Both the position numbers and the translations under genes were made by a program. Source: Epithemia pelagica (taxonomy: Eukaryota > Bacillariophyta > Bacillariophyceae > Surirellales > Surirellaceae). Taken from it: a stretch of 64,000 nt of DNA. The stretch lies in contig OX337236.1 of NCBI GenBank assembly GCA_946965045.2, positions 1,860,001 through 1,924,000 on the forward strand. The letters run 5' to 3'. How positions within the stretch are numbered: position 1 is the first letter of the stretch; every line of letters starts with the position of its first letter. The notes below the pieces were generated by a model. It did no database searches. It was not told where the DNA came from and worked only from the letters and a program-made list of their open reading frames with translations. Shown in pieces: positions 55,374-64,000 of the stretch.

Positions 55374-57619
55374 ACCCCCTTAGCCTGCCGGCTTACCCGA
55401 CACGTTCATTCTGAACTCAGTCGAACTACCTACCTAGAGCAGTTAGCATCCCCATTTCAATTTTTCATTTTTCCACAAGATCTTTTCTCTTTTAAGATGT
55501 TATTCTCTTGTACTTGATACAGACCATCGTCCTCTTCGTAATCGCAACGGGTGTCAATGTTCGCGAGCAGACAATTCACGCCATTGTTCCGGCAACCACC
55601 TTTTACCGGAAACCCCAAAGAAGCTTCGAAGCTGTGGTCTTGCAAGACAAGTCCATCCGCGCCTCTCTGATGGATTGACAGCAGGATGCCCACGGACAAG
55701 ATAGGAATTGGGCAACGTGGCAGGTTGATTTGGAATCTCTTTCCCTTCCTTTAGTTGGTATCCATAGAGATCATATGTGACAACCCCTGACTTTACATCC
55801 TTTTGCCACAAACAAACAAAAACATCGTACTCTGGAAATTTAGCAAACTTCGGGTAGTAAATAGAAACTTTGGGAAAGTTCCCCTCCCAGTGATGGTTCG
55901 AACAGATTTCACCCAGTGCCTTCTGCAATTCTTCAAGATTCTTGACCATCGATATGGTCCGAGTGGCGGGCAATGGATAATTATAAAAGAGACTTGTCGA
56001 AATCGTCTTCATTTCGAAACTCACAGTTGGGATGCACGAGACATCTCCAAAATTACCAGAAACATATCGCAACCAGAGAACAAGCAAAAACAAAGACTCC
56101 CATCCATCACCGCTTTCTTCTTTGCTCGTGCTCCAACTTTTCGCATCTTGTACGACTTGACTTTGCGATAGTCCGAAACGACCTTGGATTGAATCTGCAA
56201 GATTTCCCAACAACTCCATCAAATAGCATGGTATCCAATAGCTTTTGCCATTGCCGTTATCCAAAAGTGCGTCAATATTCGTCCCTAGTGGCTCTCCTGA
56301 GAAGAAAGATCCCAAGACTCTTTGCAGCAAGTCGAAGTCCAATGTTGTACCACTACAAGCCCTCTCTGTACGACGGGCGATCTGCGCTTTCTCAGCGAGC
56401 CCTTCAACCGTAAGAGTTGTCACCAGCAATGCCGGAATGAGGCCGTAATAGAGAGCCATTCGCGGCGTGAGATCGGTGATACTTAGATTTTGTCTTGCAC
56501 CTGATAGATCCTGAATCAGCGGTAAGGTTTTAACTTCCATGTCACGAAAGGAAAGGGACGGCAATGCTTTTTCTGGATTTGTTGAGCTCAAATGGGAAGA
56601 AAACACATAGTATCTTCCTCGTTGGGTGAGAAAGTTCTCCTTCAAGAAAAGTACAATGTCTTTGTCCAACTCCACGTTGTTCAACTCGTCAATCAACAAT
56701 ACGACTTGGTTGGTCCCAAGAAAAGAAGACACCTCGTCTGCCGTGATGCTGTATTTCTTGAAGGCTTTAAAATCATCACTTATCGCACCTGTCCTTAAAC
56801 TCGCTGGACGAGCATCAAACGCAATCCGCCGGCAAAGCATTTCAAGACTCGAGTCTCCTCTCAAAATCTCATAATCGCAATTGGAGAAGTCGTTGAATGA
56901 GACAAAGAGAGTTGGAATACACTGTTCGCGAAGTGCCTTTGCCAACTCGTAGAGTGCCCTCGTCTTCCCTCCCCTGGAGCAGCGAGCCAGGGAAGTGATT
57001 GGGACTCGGTACGATCCATCGGCTGCATCCTCCTTCAGGCACAAATCCGTCACCCTCCCCACGATGTCATCAAGCCATCCTTCTTGGCTTACGAACGGAG
57101 GTGTGATCGGTTCAAGATGAGGAATTTCCAAGAGGTTCATCCACTGTTGAGCCGGAATGCGGATTCTTTTTGGCGGACTTGCCTCTGGCACTGTCCATTG
57201 CACGCTTCTAAGTTTTGAGTTAAAATAGTAGGTCCGCCCCTCGCCGTCTACCATTTCTTGCCATCCTTCTGGAAGGGGCGGTGAATCTGCCGGTTGAGCT
57301 GGAATGCGGATTCTTTTTGGCGGATTAGCCTCAGGCACTGTCCATTGCACGCTTCCAAGTTTTGAGTTAAAATAGTAGGTCCGCCCCTCGCCGTCTACCA
57401 TTTCTTGCCATCCTTCTGGAAGGGGCGGTGAATCTGCCGGTTGCTCCTGCGATGCACTCATTCCTAGACATACTGTATCTTGATTGTGTTGTATAGTTGT
57501 TGTCGAGGTTGTTGTCGCTTCATGTACAATCATTTCGTCAGCTCCAACAGAAGCTGCACCCAGATCCACGTCTCCGGTCATAACGTCGATCTTCCGCCTC
57601 TTGCTAAGTCCCACATGTG
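55374..57619 (-). repeat. WW-NTPase cassette, copy 3
   Basis: Shares 55,374-57,513 with copies 1 and 2 (edges at an ACCCCC run and at GAGGTTGTT). The next 106 bp (57,514-57,619) replace the leader found in copies 1 and 2. Confidence 0.85.
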
Positions 57620-57725
57620 ATTTTCGTTTCTTGCGACCCGCCATGCCGCGGTGTTGTTGGTGATGCCACACTGGAACACGAGAAATGCTCGGAACTCCCA
57701 ACAAGAGGGGATTGGAGACTGCCAT
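55554..57725 (-). CDS. Chimeric gene: N-terminus of the basic protein fused in frame to the WW-NTPase-nuclease-like protein (copy 3)
   Basis: 723 aa if started at the duplicated Met at 57,725. The first 36 residues are the putative mitochondrial presequence and start of the basic protein (MAVSNPLLLG ... MAGRKKRK). The frame then crosses the unit junction into a linker (SHVGLSKRRKIDVMTGDVD) with a nuclear-signal-like basic patch, and on into the cassette protein: two WW domains, Walker A SRGGKT, Walker B VVLLIDELNN, nuclease-like YGYQLKEGK. It can also start at the common internal Met at 57,461 (635 aa). The frame has no stop across the junction. Confidence 0.72.
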   Translation of the reverse strand: MAVSNPLLLGVPSISRVPVWHHQQHRGMAGRKKRKSHVGLSKRRKIDVMTGDVDLGAASVGADEMIVHEATTTSTTTIQHNQDTVCLGMSASQEQPADSPPLPEGWQEMVDGEGRTYYFNSKLGSVQWTVPEANPPKRIRIPAQPADSPPLPEGWQEMVDGEGRTYYFNSKLRSVQWTVPEASPPKRIRIPAQQWMNLLEIPHLEPITPPFVSQEGWLDDIVGRVTDLCLKEDAADGSYRVPITSLARCSRGGKTRALYELAKALREQCIPTLFVSFNDFSNCDYEILRGDSSLEMLCRRIAFDARPASLRTGAISDDFKAFKKYSITADEVSSFLGTNQVVLLIDELNNVELDKDIVLFLKENFLTQRGRYYVFSSHLSSTNPEKALPSLSFRDMEVKTLPLIQDLSGARQNLSITDLTPRMALYYGLIPALLVTTLTVEGLAEKAQIARRTERACSGTTLDFDLLQRVLGSFFSGEPLGTNIDALLDNGNGKSYWIPCYLMELLGNLADSIQGRFGLSQSQVVQDAKSWSTSKEESGDGWESLFLLVLWLRYVSGNFGDVSCIPTVSFEMKTISTSLFYNYPLPATRTISMVKNLEELQKALGEICSNHHWEGNFPKVSIYYPKFAKFPEYDVFVCLWQKDVKSGVVTYDLYGYQLKEGKEIPNQPATLPNSYLVRGHPAVNPSERRGWTCLARPQLRSFFGVSGKRWLPEQWRELSAREH

Positions 57726-58404
57726 GGTTTGTGAAAAAGAACCACAAATTGTGTTTGGATGGTGACGGATGGTGGATCCACCCAGGGGCGAGGAGGAGAG
57801 CAGGATGGATGATGAACAAGACGACGACAACGCCCGCACCGTGGTTCCGGCAAGACATGTTCCAAGTGTCCCAGCCGGGTTGCAGGATGCCACTATTCCA
57901 ATCGTTTTGTTGGTCTTGGAATGGATCAATGGCAATGAAATCCTGTGGCGACACCAAACGCCAATCCCACGGGTGGCGGCGGCGGTGGTGGTGGCCATCA
58001 TCATGGTGATGATGATGATGGTGACTGCCTTGCCAGGAACAGAGGATGTCTCGAATGGTCTGGACCGACCATCATGCCGCGCGGGTCCAACAAAAGATAC
58101 CATGGCTGCCTGTCCGCTGTCCGCCTGACTTATTCCGCGACCGAAGAATTCTCTTCCGCGACCGACTACCACTACCCACTCTACCACCACCACGACACCC
58201 ACCCACGACACTAATGTTACTACTCCTATACTCCTACTCCCATGACCCAGAAAATGTTCTTGATCCATACGATTGTTCTAGACAAAATAGTGGAACAAGA
58301 TTTTCTAGCACAGCGATCTACTTCTCCACATTTGCTAGAGGAAATGATGGAGGACATTTCATACTACTCTGCCCAAGGGCACCGGGACAAACGAGAAACG
58401 AACA

Positions 58405-60138
58405 TCAACGTTTGGGTGTGTCGCGGTCAACCATGGAAAACCCGCACCAGTCTAGTTCTCTCGAGTCATATCCCACAAGCCCACAAGGAACAGGAGTGTA
58501 TATGTGTGCCTGTGTGTTGCGCTTTGTCTTTCTACCAGTTCGGTGTGTATTCTTCGATGCGACACGCTGCGCATCATTGAGACGATGGCCTTTTTTAGCA
58601 ACTGGACCACGATCGTTCTCCTGATAGACGAGGTGTTGTACGTCACCAACTTGTAGTTTGTCGTCATGGTTGTATGGGCCAAGGCAAGCTTGATCAATAA
58701 TTTGTGTGTCCCGCATGCTGGGAACAGCTCCTCCCCAGTCGTTATTCATGTTCAGAGCATTTAACCCATCGGATTGTTGTTTTCCATGACCACTGCTTTG
58801 GTCGAACAAAAAGACAAAGTCATGGGCGGGGAACATGACCACGAGGCAATCGACAATATCCTCCAACTGCAAGGCCATGTATTCATAATTCCAATATCCC
58901 TCTTTATCTGCTCCGTATTCAAAAAAGCGAGTGAACGGTTGGGCATTGGTAATTGGAGTCTTGGCAGTGTGACCATTGAGGTTCACTGCAGCCTCGGTAG
59001 AGACGTATTTGTTGTTTGTCGCATGAAGACGGAGTTCATCAATCCGAAATAGACTCGCAGCAAGCAACGGGTTTCCGTTCATAAGGAAGCCCCATGATCG
59101 GCTTACAAAAGTGCTGATCATCATCCCATGTCCATCATCCTTTGGCAGCATTTTAGTTGCGCCATCTTTAGTGTACCATGCCTTAGACGAGAAGGAAAAC
59201 TGCTTGTAGATCGATTCCACATTCGGAAGTGCCTCCACGTTGGAAATGGCCCTTTCAAGGGTTTCTATCCATCGCTCAAGATTTCGTTTTGACGATCCTG
59301 GAGAATCGCATTTGCCGGCAAAGAGCCTACGGTTCCTTGGCTCATCAAAATAGGCGCTTTCCATTTGTTGCGATAGACCTTGGATCATCTCACTCTCGAA
59401 AACTGAAAAACCAATCGGCAAACTCTGTGGATGGTCATGGCCGATTTCGTCTGTGGCCAATTCAGGATGTTGGATTGCTCCAACAAGCACCTGATTTGTG
59501 TTGTCGTGAGGTGGTGACGTTTGCATTTCGGTAGGGCTGTCTCCAATTTGTGGCGGTTGACCATGTTGCTGCGTTGCAGTGCTCTTGATTGCTGGTGGAG
59601 TTGAAGTGTTTCTTGCTTGCTTGGATGTATTTAGCGTGCCTTCACGCAACCCTGGTGACTCTTCGTTCCTTCGCTTCGTTGGCTTCGCTCGTCCCGACCG
59701 CCGAATCACATTCTCGGCTGCAGCCTCCAGCCATTCTTGATGATCGTCCAACATCACTGGCAGGGTTGTTGTGTCTTTAGAGATGTAATAGAATGTGAAG
59801 CGTTCCCTTTTGATCGTATCTCTGTAGCGGTAGAAGCCATACTTGTTTGGCTTTTCAACATCATCGAAACACATTGCAATGCTTTTTTCTCTTCGGAAAG
59901 CACGGTTCATTTCCAGCACAGACAATCCTGGCAACCAAGTGTTCATATATCCTACAAGCTCGACATCTCGGAACCACTTGTTGCAGAATCCAAACACGGT
60001 GGGTGAGCACTGCTTCCGAAACAGTTCAACAATCTCGTTCCCAGAAAAACTTCGTTCCATCCGAGACTGTGCTGCGTGAGGTGAGTCCGATGATCGTGTC
60101 ATTGTGGATGATGTCGATGCGTTGAACTGTTGCCCCAT
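58405..60138 (-). pseudogene. Truncated DDE transposase relative, unit B
   Basis: Near-identical copy of 52,716-54,449 with the same missing catalytic parts; differs by a handful of substitutions (for example FRIDELR where unit A has FRINELR). Its 3' end lies next to the copied upstream region of the basic-protein gene. Confidence 0.75.
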
Positions 60139-61062
60139 TGGGGGTGGTTCAAGTAAACCCTAAAGCATCCGGATGCAGCTCGGCAACAGTTCAACGGGTC
60201 TGGGAGGCCCTCCACCATGGTCGTTAGACAACAACCGTTTTTTCATCATTTTGGACGGAATTCCAGCGTTCGGAAGCTGTCACGCAACACACTAAAACAC
60301 ATAAAAATATATCATAAGACTCTGGGAAGTCTCGAGTCGGACACTTTCATTCACTAGTAAGGCCGAACGCTATTAAGGATTATACTCTATGGTACTAAAT
60401 CTACGAGGGGTCTACGTCAGGAACATACTCCCTGAACTCAGCTTGTATATTATCGGTGGGCGGACGCAGAGATGCGGAGCATGCGCGGCGCGCGCGCTCA
60501 AAATCCTCGACCGTCACGGAAACGCGTATGGGTCGCCTTAAGTATGGAATCGAAAAGGAAGGAGAAGAGCAACTTTGGGAAGACGATGGCAAGCAAAGGG
60601 GTGGTTTCCGGACGCAATAATCATTCCCTTTATAGACTACTTATCATTTAGAGTATCCATTGGATATTTCACCTGTTGTTCTGTTGGCCCTACGAGCTCA
60701 TGTGGGAAAGACACGTCAATTTCCATGCTCTATGGAAACACAACCTCCACCATGAGGATGGAAAAGACTCCTAAAGAGCAAGGCAGCAACAGTTGGCCGA
60801 CTATATGTACTTGTCTACAATACTAGTGCCTAGATAGACTCTGTCATCGCTTTTGTCCATGACAAATCCATCATCGGAAGACTTCGACTGTTCGACGCAT
60901 TGAGTGTGTGGTGTGTGGGCGCGTGATGTTGCTTCCAACCATGCTCCACCCGCACTCTTCCTCCGCATGTAAATTTTGCGAAGGAAAGCTCTACATCCGG
61001 GTTGGTTTGGCCTTTCTCCGCCCATATCATGCTTCGCACATGCTCCGCGCGCCCGATAATAT
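60139..61062. other. Array spacer, unit B
   Basis: Same content as the spacer of unit A, including the inverted repeat; no gene recognised. Confidence 0.45.
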
Positions 61063-63308
61063 ACCCCCTTAGCCTGCCGGCTTACCCGACACGTTCATTC
61101 TGAACTCAGTCGAACTACCTACCTAGAGCAGTTAGCATCCCCATTTCAATTTTTCATTTTTCCACAAGATCTTTTCTCTTTTAAGATGTTATTCTCTTGT
61201 ACTTGATACAGACCATCGTCCACTTCGTAATCGCAACGGGTGTCAATGTTCGCGAGCAGACAATTCACGCCATTGTTCCGGCAACCACCTTTTACCGGAA
61301 ACCCCAAAGAAGCTTCGAAGCTGTGGTCTTGCAAGACAAGTCCATCCGCGCCTCTCTGATGGATTGACAGCAGGATGCCCACGGACAAGATAGGAATTGG
61401 GCAACGTGGCAGGTTGATTTGGAATCTCTTTCCCTTCCTTTAGTTGGTATCCATAGAGATCATATGTGACAACCCCTGACTTTACATCCTTTTGCCACAA
61501 ACAAACAAAAACATCGTACTCTGGAAATTTAGCAAACTTCGGGTAGTAAATAGAAACTTTGGGAAAGTTCCCCTCCCAGTGATGGTTCGAACAGATTTCA
61601 CCCAGTGCCTTCTGCAATTCTTCAAGATTCTTGACCATCGATATGGTCCGAGTGGCGGGCAATGGATAATTATAAAAGAGACTTGTCGAAATCGTCTTCA
61701 TTTCGAAACTCACAGTTGGGATGCACGAGACATCTCCAAAATTACCAGAAACATATCGCAACCAGAGAACAAGCAAAAACAAAGACTCCCATCCATCACC
61801 GCTTTCTTCTTTGCTCGTGCTCCAACTTTTCGCATCTTGTACGACTTGACTTTGCGATAGTCCGAAACGACCTTGGATTGAATCTGCAAGATTTCCCAAC
61901 AACTCCATCAAATAGCATGGTATCCAATAGCTTTTGCCATTGCCGTTATCCAAAAGTGCGTCAATATTCGTCCCTAGTGGCTCTCCGGAGAAGAAAGATC
62001 CCAAGACTCTTTGCAGCAAGTCGAAGTCCAATGTTGTACCACTACAAGCCCTCTCTGTACGACGGGCGATCTGCGCTTTCTCAGCGAGCCCTTCAACCGT
62101 AAGAGTTGTCACCAGCAATGCCGGAATGAGGCCGTAATAGAGAGCCATTCGCGGCGTGAGATCGGTGATACTTAGATTTTGTCTTGCACCTGATAGATCC
62201 TGAATCAGCGGTAAGGTTTTAACTTCCATGTCACGAAAGGAAAGGGACGGCAATGCTTTTTCTGGATTTGTTGAGCTCAAATGGGAAGAAAACACATAGT
62301 ATCTTCCTCGTTGGGTGAGAAAGTTCTCCTTCAAGAAAAGTACAATGTCTTTGTCCAACTCCACGTTGTTCAACTCGTCAATCAACAATACGACTTGGTT
62401 GGTCCCAAGAAAAGAAGACACCTCGTCTGCCGTGATGCTGTATTTCTTGAAGGCTTTAAAATCATCACTTATCGCACCTGTCCTTAAACTCGCTGGACGA
62501 GCATCAAACGCAATCCGCCGGCAAAGCATTTCAAGACTCGAGTCTCCTCTCAAAATCTCATAATCGCAATTGGAGAAGTCGTTGAATGAGACAAAGAGAG
62601 TTGGAATACACTGTTCGCGAAGTGCCTTTGCCAACTCGTAGAGTGCCCTCGTCTTCCCTCCCCTGGAGCAGCGAGCCAGGGAAGTGATTGGGACTCGGTA
62701 CGATCCATCGGCTGCATCCTCCTTCAGGCACAAATCCGTCACCCTCCCCACGATGTCATCAAGCCATCCTTCTTGGCTTACGAACGGAGGTGTGATCGGT
62801 TCAAGATGAGGAATTTCCAAGAGGTTCATCCACTGTTGAGCCGGAATGCGGATTCTTTTTGGCGGACTTGCCTCTGGCACTGTCCATTGCACGCTTCTAA
62901 GTTTTGAGTTAAAATAGTAGGTCCGCCCCTCGCCGTCTACCATTTCTTGCCATCCTTCTGGAAGGGGCGGTGAATCTGCCGGTTGAGCTGGAATGCGGAT
63001 TCTTTTTGGCGGATTAGCCTCAGGCACTGTCCATTGCACGCTTCCAAGTTTTGAGTTAAAATAGTAGGTCCGCCCCTCGCCGTCTACCATTTCTTGCCAT
63101 CCTTCTGGAAGGGGCGGTGAATCTGCCGGTTGCTCCTGCGATGCACTCATTCCTAGACATACTGTATCTTGATTGTGTTGTATAGTTGTTGTCGAGGTTG
63201 TTGTCGCTTCATGTACAATCATTTCGTCAGCTCCAACAGAAGCTGCACCCAGATCCACGTCTCCGGTCATAACGTCGATCTTCCGCCTCTTGCTAAGTCC
63301 CACATGTG
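61063..63308 (-). repeat. WW-NTPase cassette, copy 4
   Basis: Copy of cassette 3 at offset 5,689, with the same 106-bp leader. Confidence 0.88.
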
Positions 63309-63414
63309 ATTTTCGTTTCTTGCGACCCGCCATGCCGCGGTGTTGTTGGTGATGCCACACTGGAACACGAGAAATGCTCGGAACTCCCAACAAGAGGGGA
63401 TTGGAGACTGCCAT
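61243..63414 (-). CDS. Chimeric gene: N-terminus of the basic protein fused in frame to the WW-NTPase-nuclease-like protein (copy 4)
   Basis: Same structure as copy 3: 723 aa from the Met at 63,414, or 635 aa from the internal Met at 63,150. All motifs are retained (two WW domains, SRGGKT, VVLLIDELNN, FSSH, YGYQLKEGK) and no stop or frameshift was found. That four of four copies in the window are uninterrupted argues that the protein is under selection or that the copies are very young. Confidence 0.72.
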   Translation of the reverse strand: MAVSNPLLLGVPSISRVPVWHHQQHRGMAGRKKRKSHVGLSKRRKIDVMTGDVDLGAASVGADEMIVHEATTTSTTTIQHNQDTVCLGMSASQEQPADSPPLPEGWQEMVDGEGRTYYFNSKLGSVQWTVPEANPPKRIRIPAQPADSPPLPEGWQEMVDGEGRTYYFNSKLRSVQWTVPEASPPKRIRIPAQQWMNLLEIPHLEPITPPFVSQEGWLDDIVGRVTDLCLKEDAADGSYRVPITSLARCSRGGKTRALYELAKALREQCIPTLFVSFNDFSNCDYEILRGDSSLEMLCRRIAFDARPASLRTGAISDDFKAFKKYSITADEVSSFLGTNQVVLLIDELNNVELDKDIVLFLKENFLTQRGRYYVFSSHLSSTNPEKALPSLSFRDMEVKTLPLIQDLSGARQNLSITDLTPRMALYYGLIPALLVTTLTVEGLAEKAQIARRTERACSGTTLDFDLLQRVLGSFFSGEPLGTNIDALLDNGNGKSYWIPCYLMELLGNLADSIQGRFGLSQSQVVQDAKSWSTSKEESGDGWESLFLLVLWLRYVSGNFGDVSCIPTVSFEMKTISTSLFYNYPLPATRTISMVKNLEELQKALGEICSNHHWEGNFPKVSIYYPKFAKFPEYDVFVCLWQKDVKSGVVTYDLYGYQLKEGKEIPNQPATLPNSYLVRGHPAVNPSERRGWTCLARPQLRSFFGVSGKRWLPEQWRELSAREH

Positions 63415-64000
63415 GGTTTGTGAAAAAGAACCACAAATTGTGTTTGGATGGTGACGGATGGTGGATCCACCCAGGGGCGAGGAGGAGAGCAGGATGGATG
63501 ATGAACAAGACGACGACAACGCCCGCACCGTGGTTCCGGCAAGACATGTTCCAAGTGTCCCAGCCGGGTTGCAGGATGCCACTATTCCAATCGTTTTGTT
63601 GGTCTTGGAATGGATCAATGGCAATGAAATCCTGTGGCGACACCAAACGCCAATCCCACGGGTGGCGGCGGCGGTGGTGGTGGCCATCATCATGGTGATG
63701 ATGATGATGGTGACTGCCTTGCCAGGAACAGAGGATGTCTCGAATGGTCTGGACCGACCATCATGCCGCGCGGAGATACCATGGCTGATGGCTGCCTGTC
63801 CGCTGTCCGCCTGACTTATTCCGCGACCGAAGAATTCTCTTCCGCGACCGACTACCACTACCCACTCTACCACCACCACGACACCCACCCACGACACTAA
63901 TGTTACTACTCCTATACTCCTACTCCCATGACCCAGAAAATGTTCTTGATCCATACGATTGTTCTAGACGAAATAGTGGAACAAGATTTTCTAGCACAGC
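63309..64000. repeat. Tandem array unit C, start only
   Basis: First 692 bp of a third unit, cut by the window end. A small replacement near 63,772-63,789 distinguishes it from A and B. Confidence 0.88.

Larger units (their letters stand above)
51931..57619. repeat. Tandem array unit A (5,689 bp)
   Basis: Everything from 51,931 recurs at a constant offset of 5,689. Unit content, left to right: N-terminal piece of the basic-protein gene with its upstream region, truncated transposase, spacer, WW-NTPase cassette. In unit A the first piece is part of the intact parental gene. Confidence 0.93.
57620..63308. repeat. Tandem array unit B (5,689 bp)
   Basis: Near-identical to 51,931-57,619; only scattered single-base differences were noticed. 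The similarity of the units implies a very recent duplication. Confidence 0.93.

Overview
The window is nuclear DNA of a stramenopile alga, most likely a diatom. The evidence is plastid proteins with bipartite presequences ending in ASAF-like motifs (ketol-acid reductoisomerase, plastid PDH E2, FabZ), short GT-AG introns (67 to about 330 bp), densely packed genes on both strands, and (CAA)n, (CTC)n and (CT)n runs. No rRNA or tRNA gene, CRISPR array or prokaryotic operon was seen.

Bases 1-17,011 are ordinary gene space: DIS3/RRP44-like exoribonuclease (5'-partial), a ubiquitin-like/WLM metalloprotease, an ATG14/UVRAG-like protein, a GOT1-like membrane protein, plastid ketol-acid reductoisomerase, plastid PDH E2, FabZ, and a SETD3/LSMT-like methyltransferase. 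Bases 17,281-24,247 form a probable DNA transposon with perfect 29-bp terminal inverted repeats. It carries a 1,066-aa DDE transposase, a nuclear-type SET protein, a Lys-rich two-exon protein and a small unknown protein.

From 24.6 kb on, the landscape is dominated by four nearly identical copies (all minus strand) of a cassette of about 2.25 kb. Each encodes two WW domains, a P-loop NTPase and a C-terminal region that looks like a PD-(D/E)xK nuclease, an architecture resembling Crinkler/RHS proteins. Every copy sits at a duplication breakpoint, and its reading frame runs open into whatever lies upstream. Copy 1 is spliced in frame to a duplicated plastid E2 N-terminus (plastid presequence plus two lipoyl domains). 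Copies 3 and 4 are joined to the possibly mitochondrial N-terminus of a neighbouring basic protein. Copy 2 lies head-to-head with CDC37.

Between copies 1 and 2 is a 4.07-kb segmental duplication (E2 N-terminus, FabZ, SETD3-like). It is split by a 5'-truncated, broken LINE with a 20-bp target duplication, and that LINE is in turn split by an LTR element with 172-bp LTRs and a 4-bp target duplication. The order of events is therefore duplication, then LINE, then LTR element.

Bases 43,317-51,930 return to normal genes: CDC37, a TALE homeobox factor, an unrecognised 528-aa protein and a basic protein. From 51,931 to the window end is a tandem array of a 5,689-bp unit (two full units and the start of a third). 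Each unit holds the N-terminal piece of the basic-protein gene, a truncated transposase related to the one in the 7-kb transposon, a non-coding spacer and a WW-NTPase cassette.
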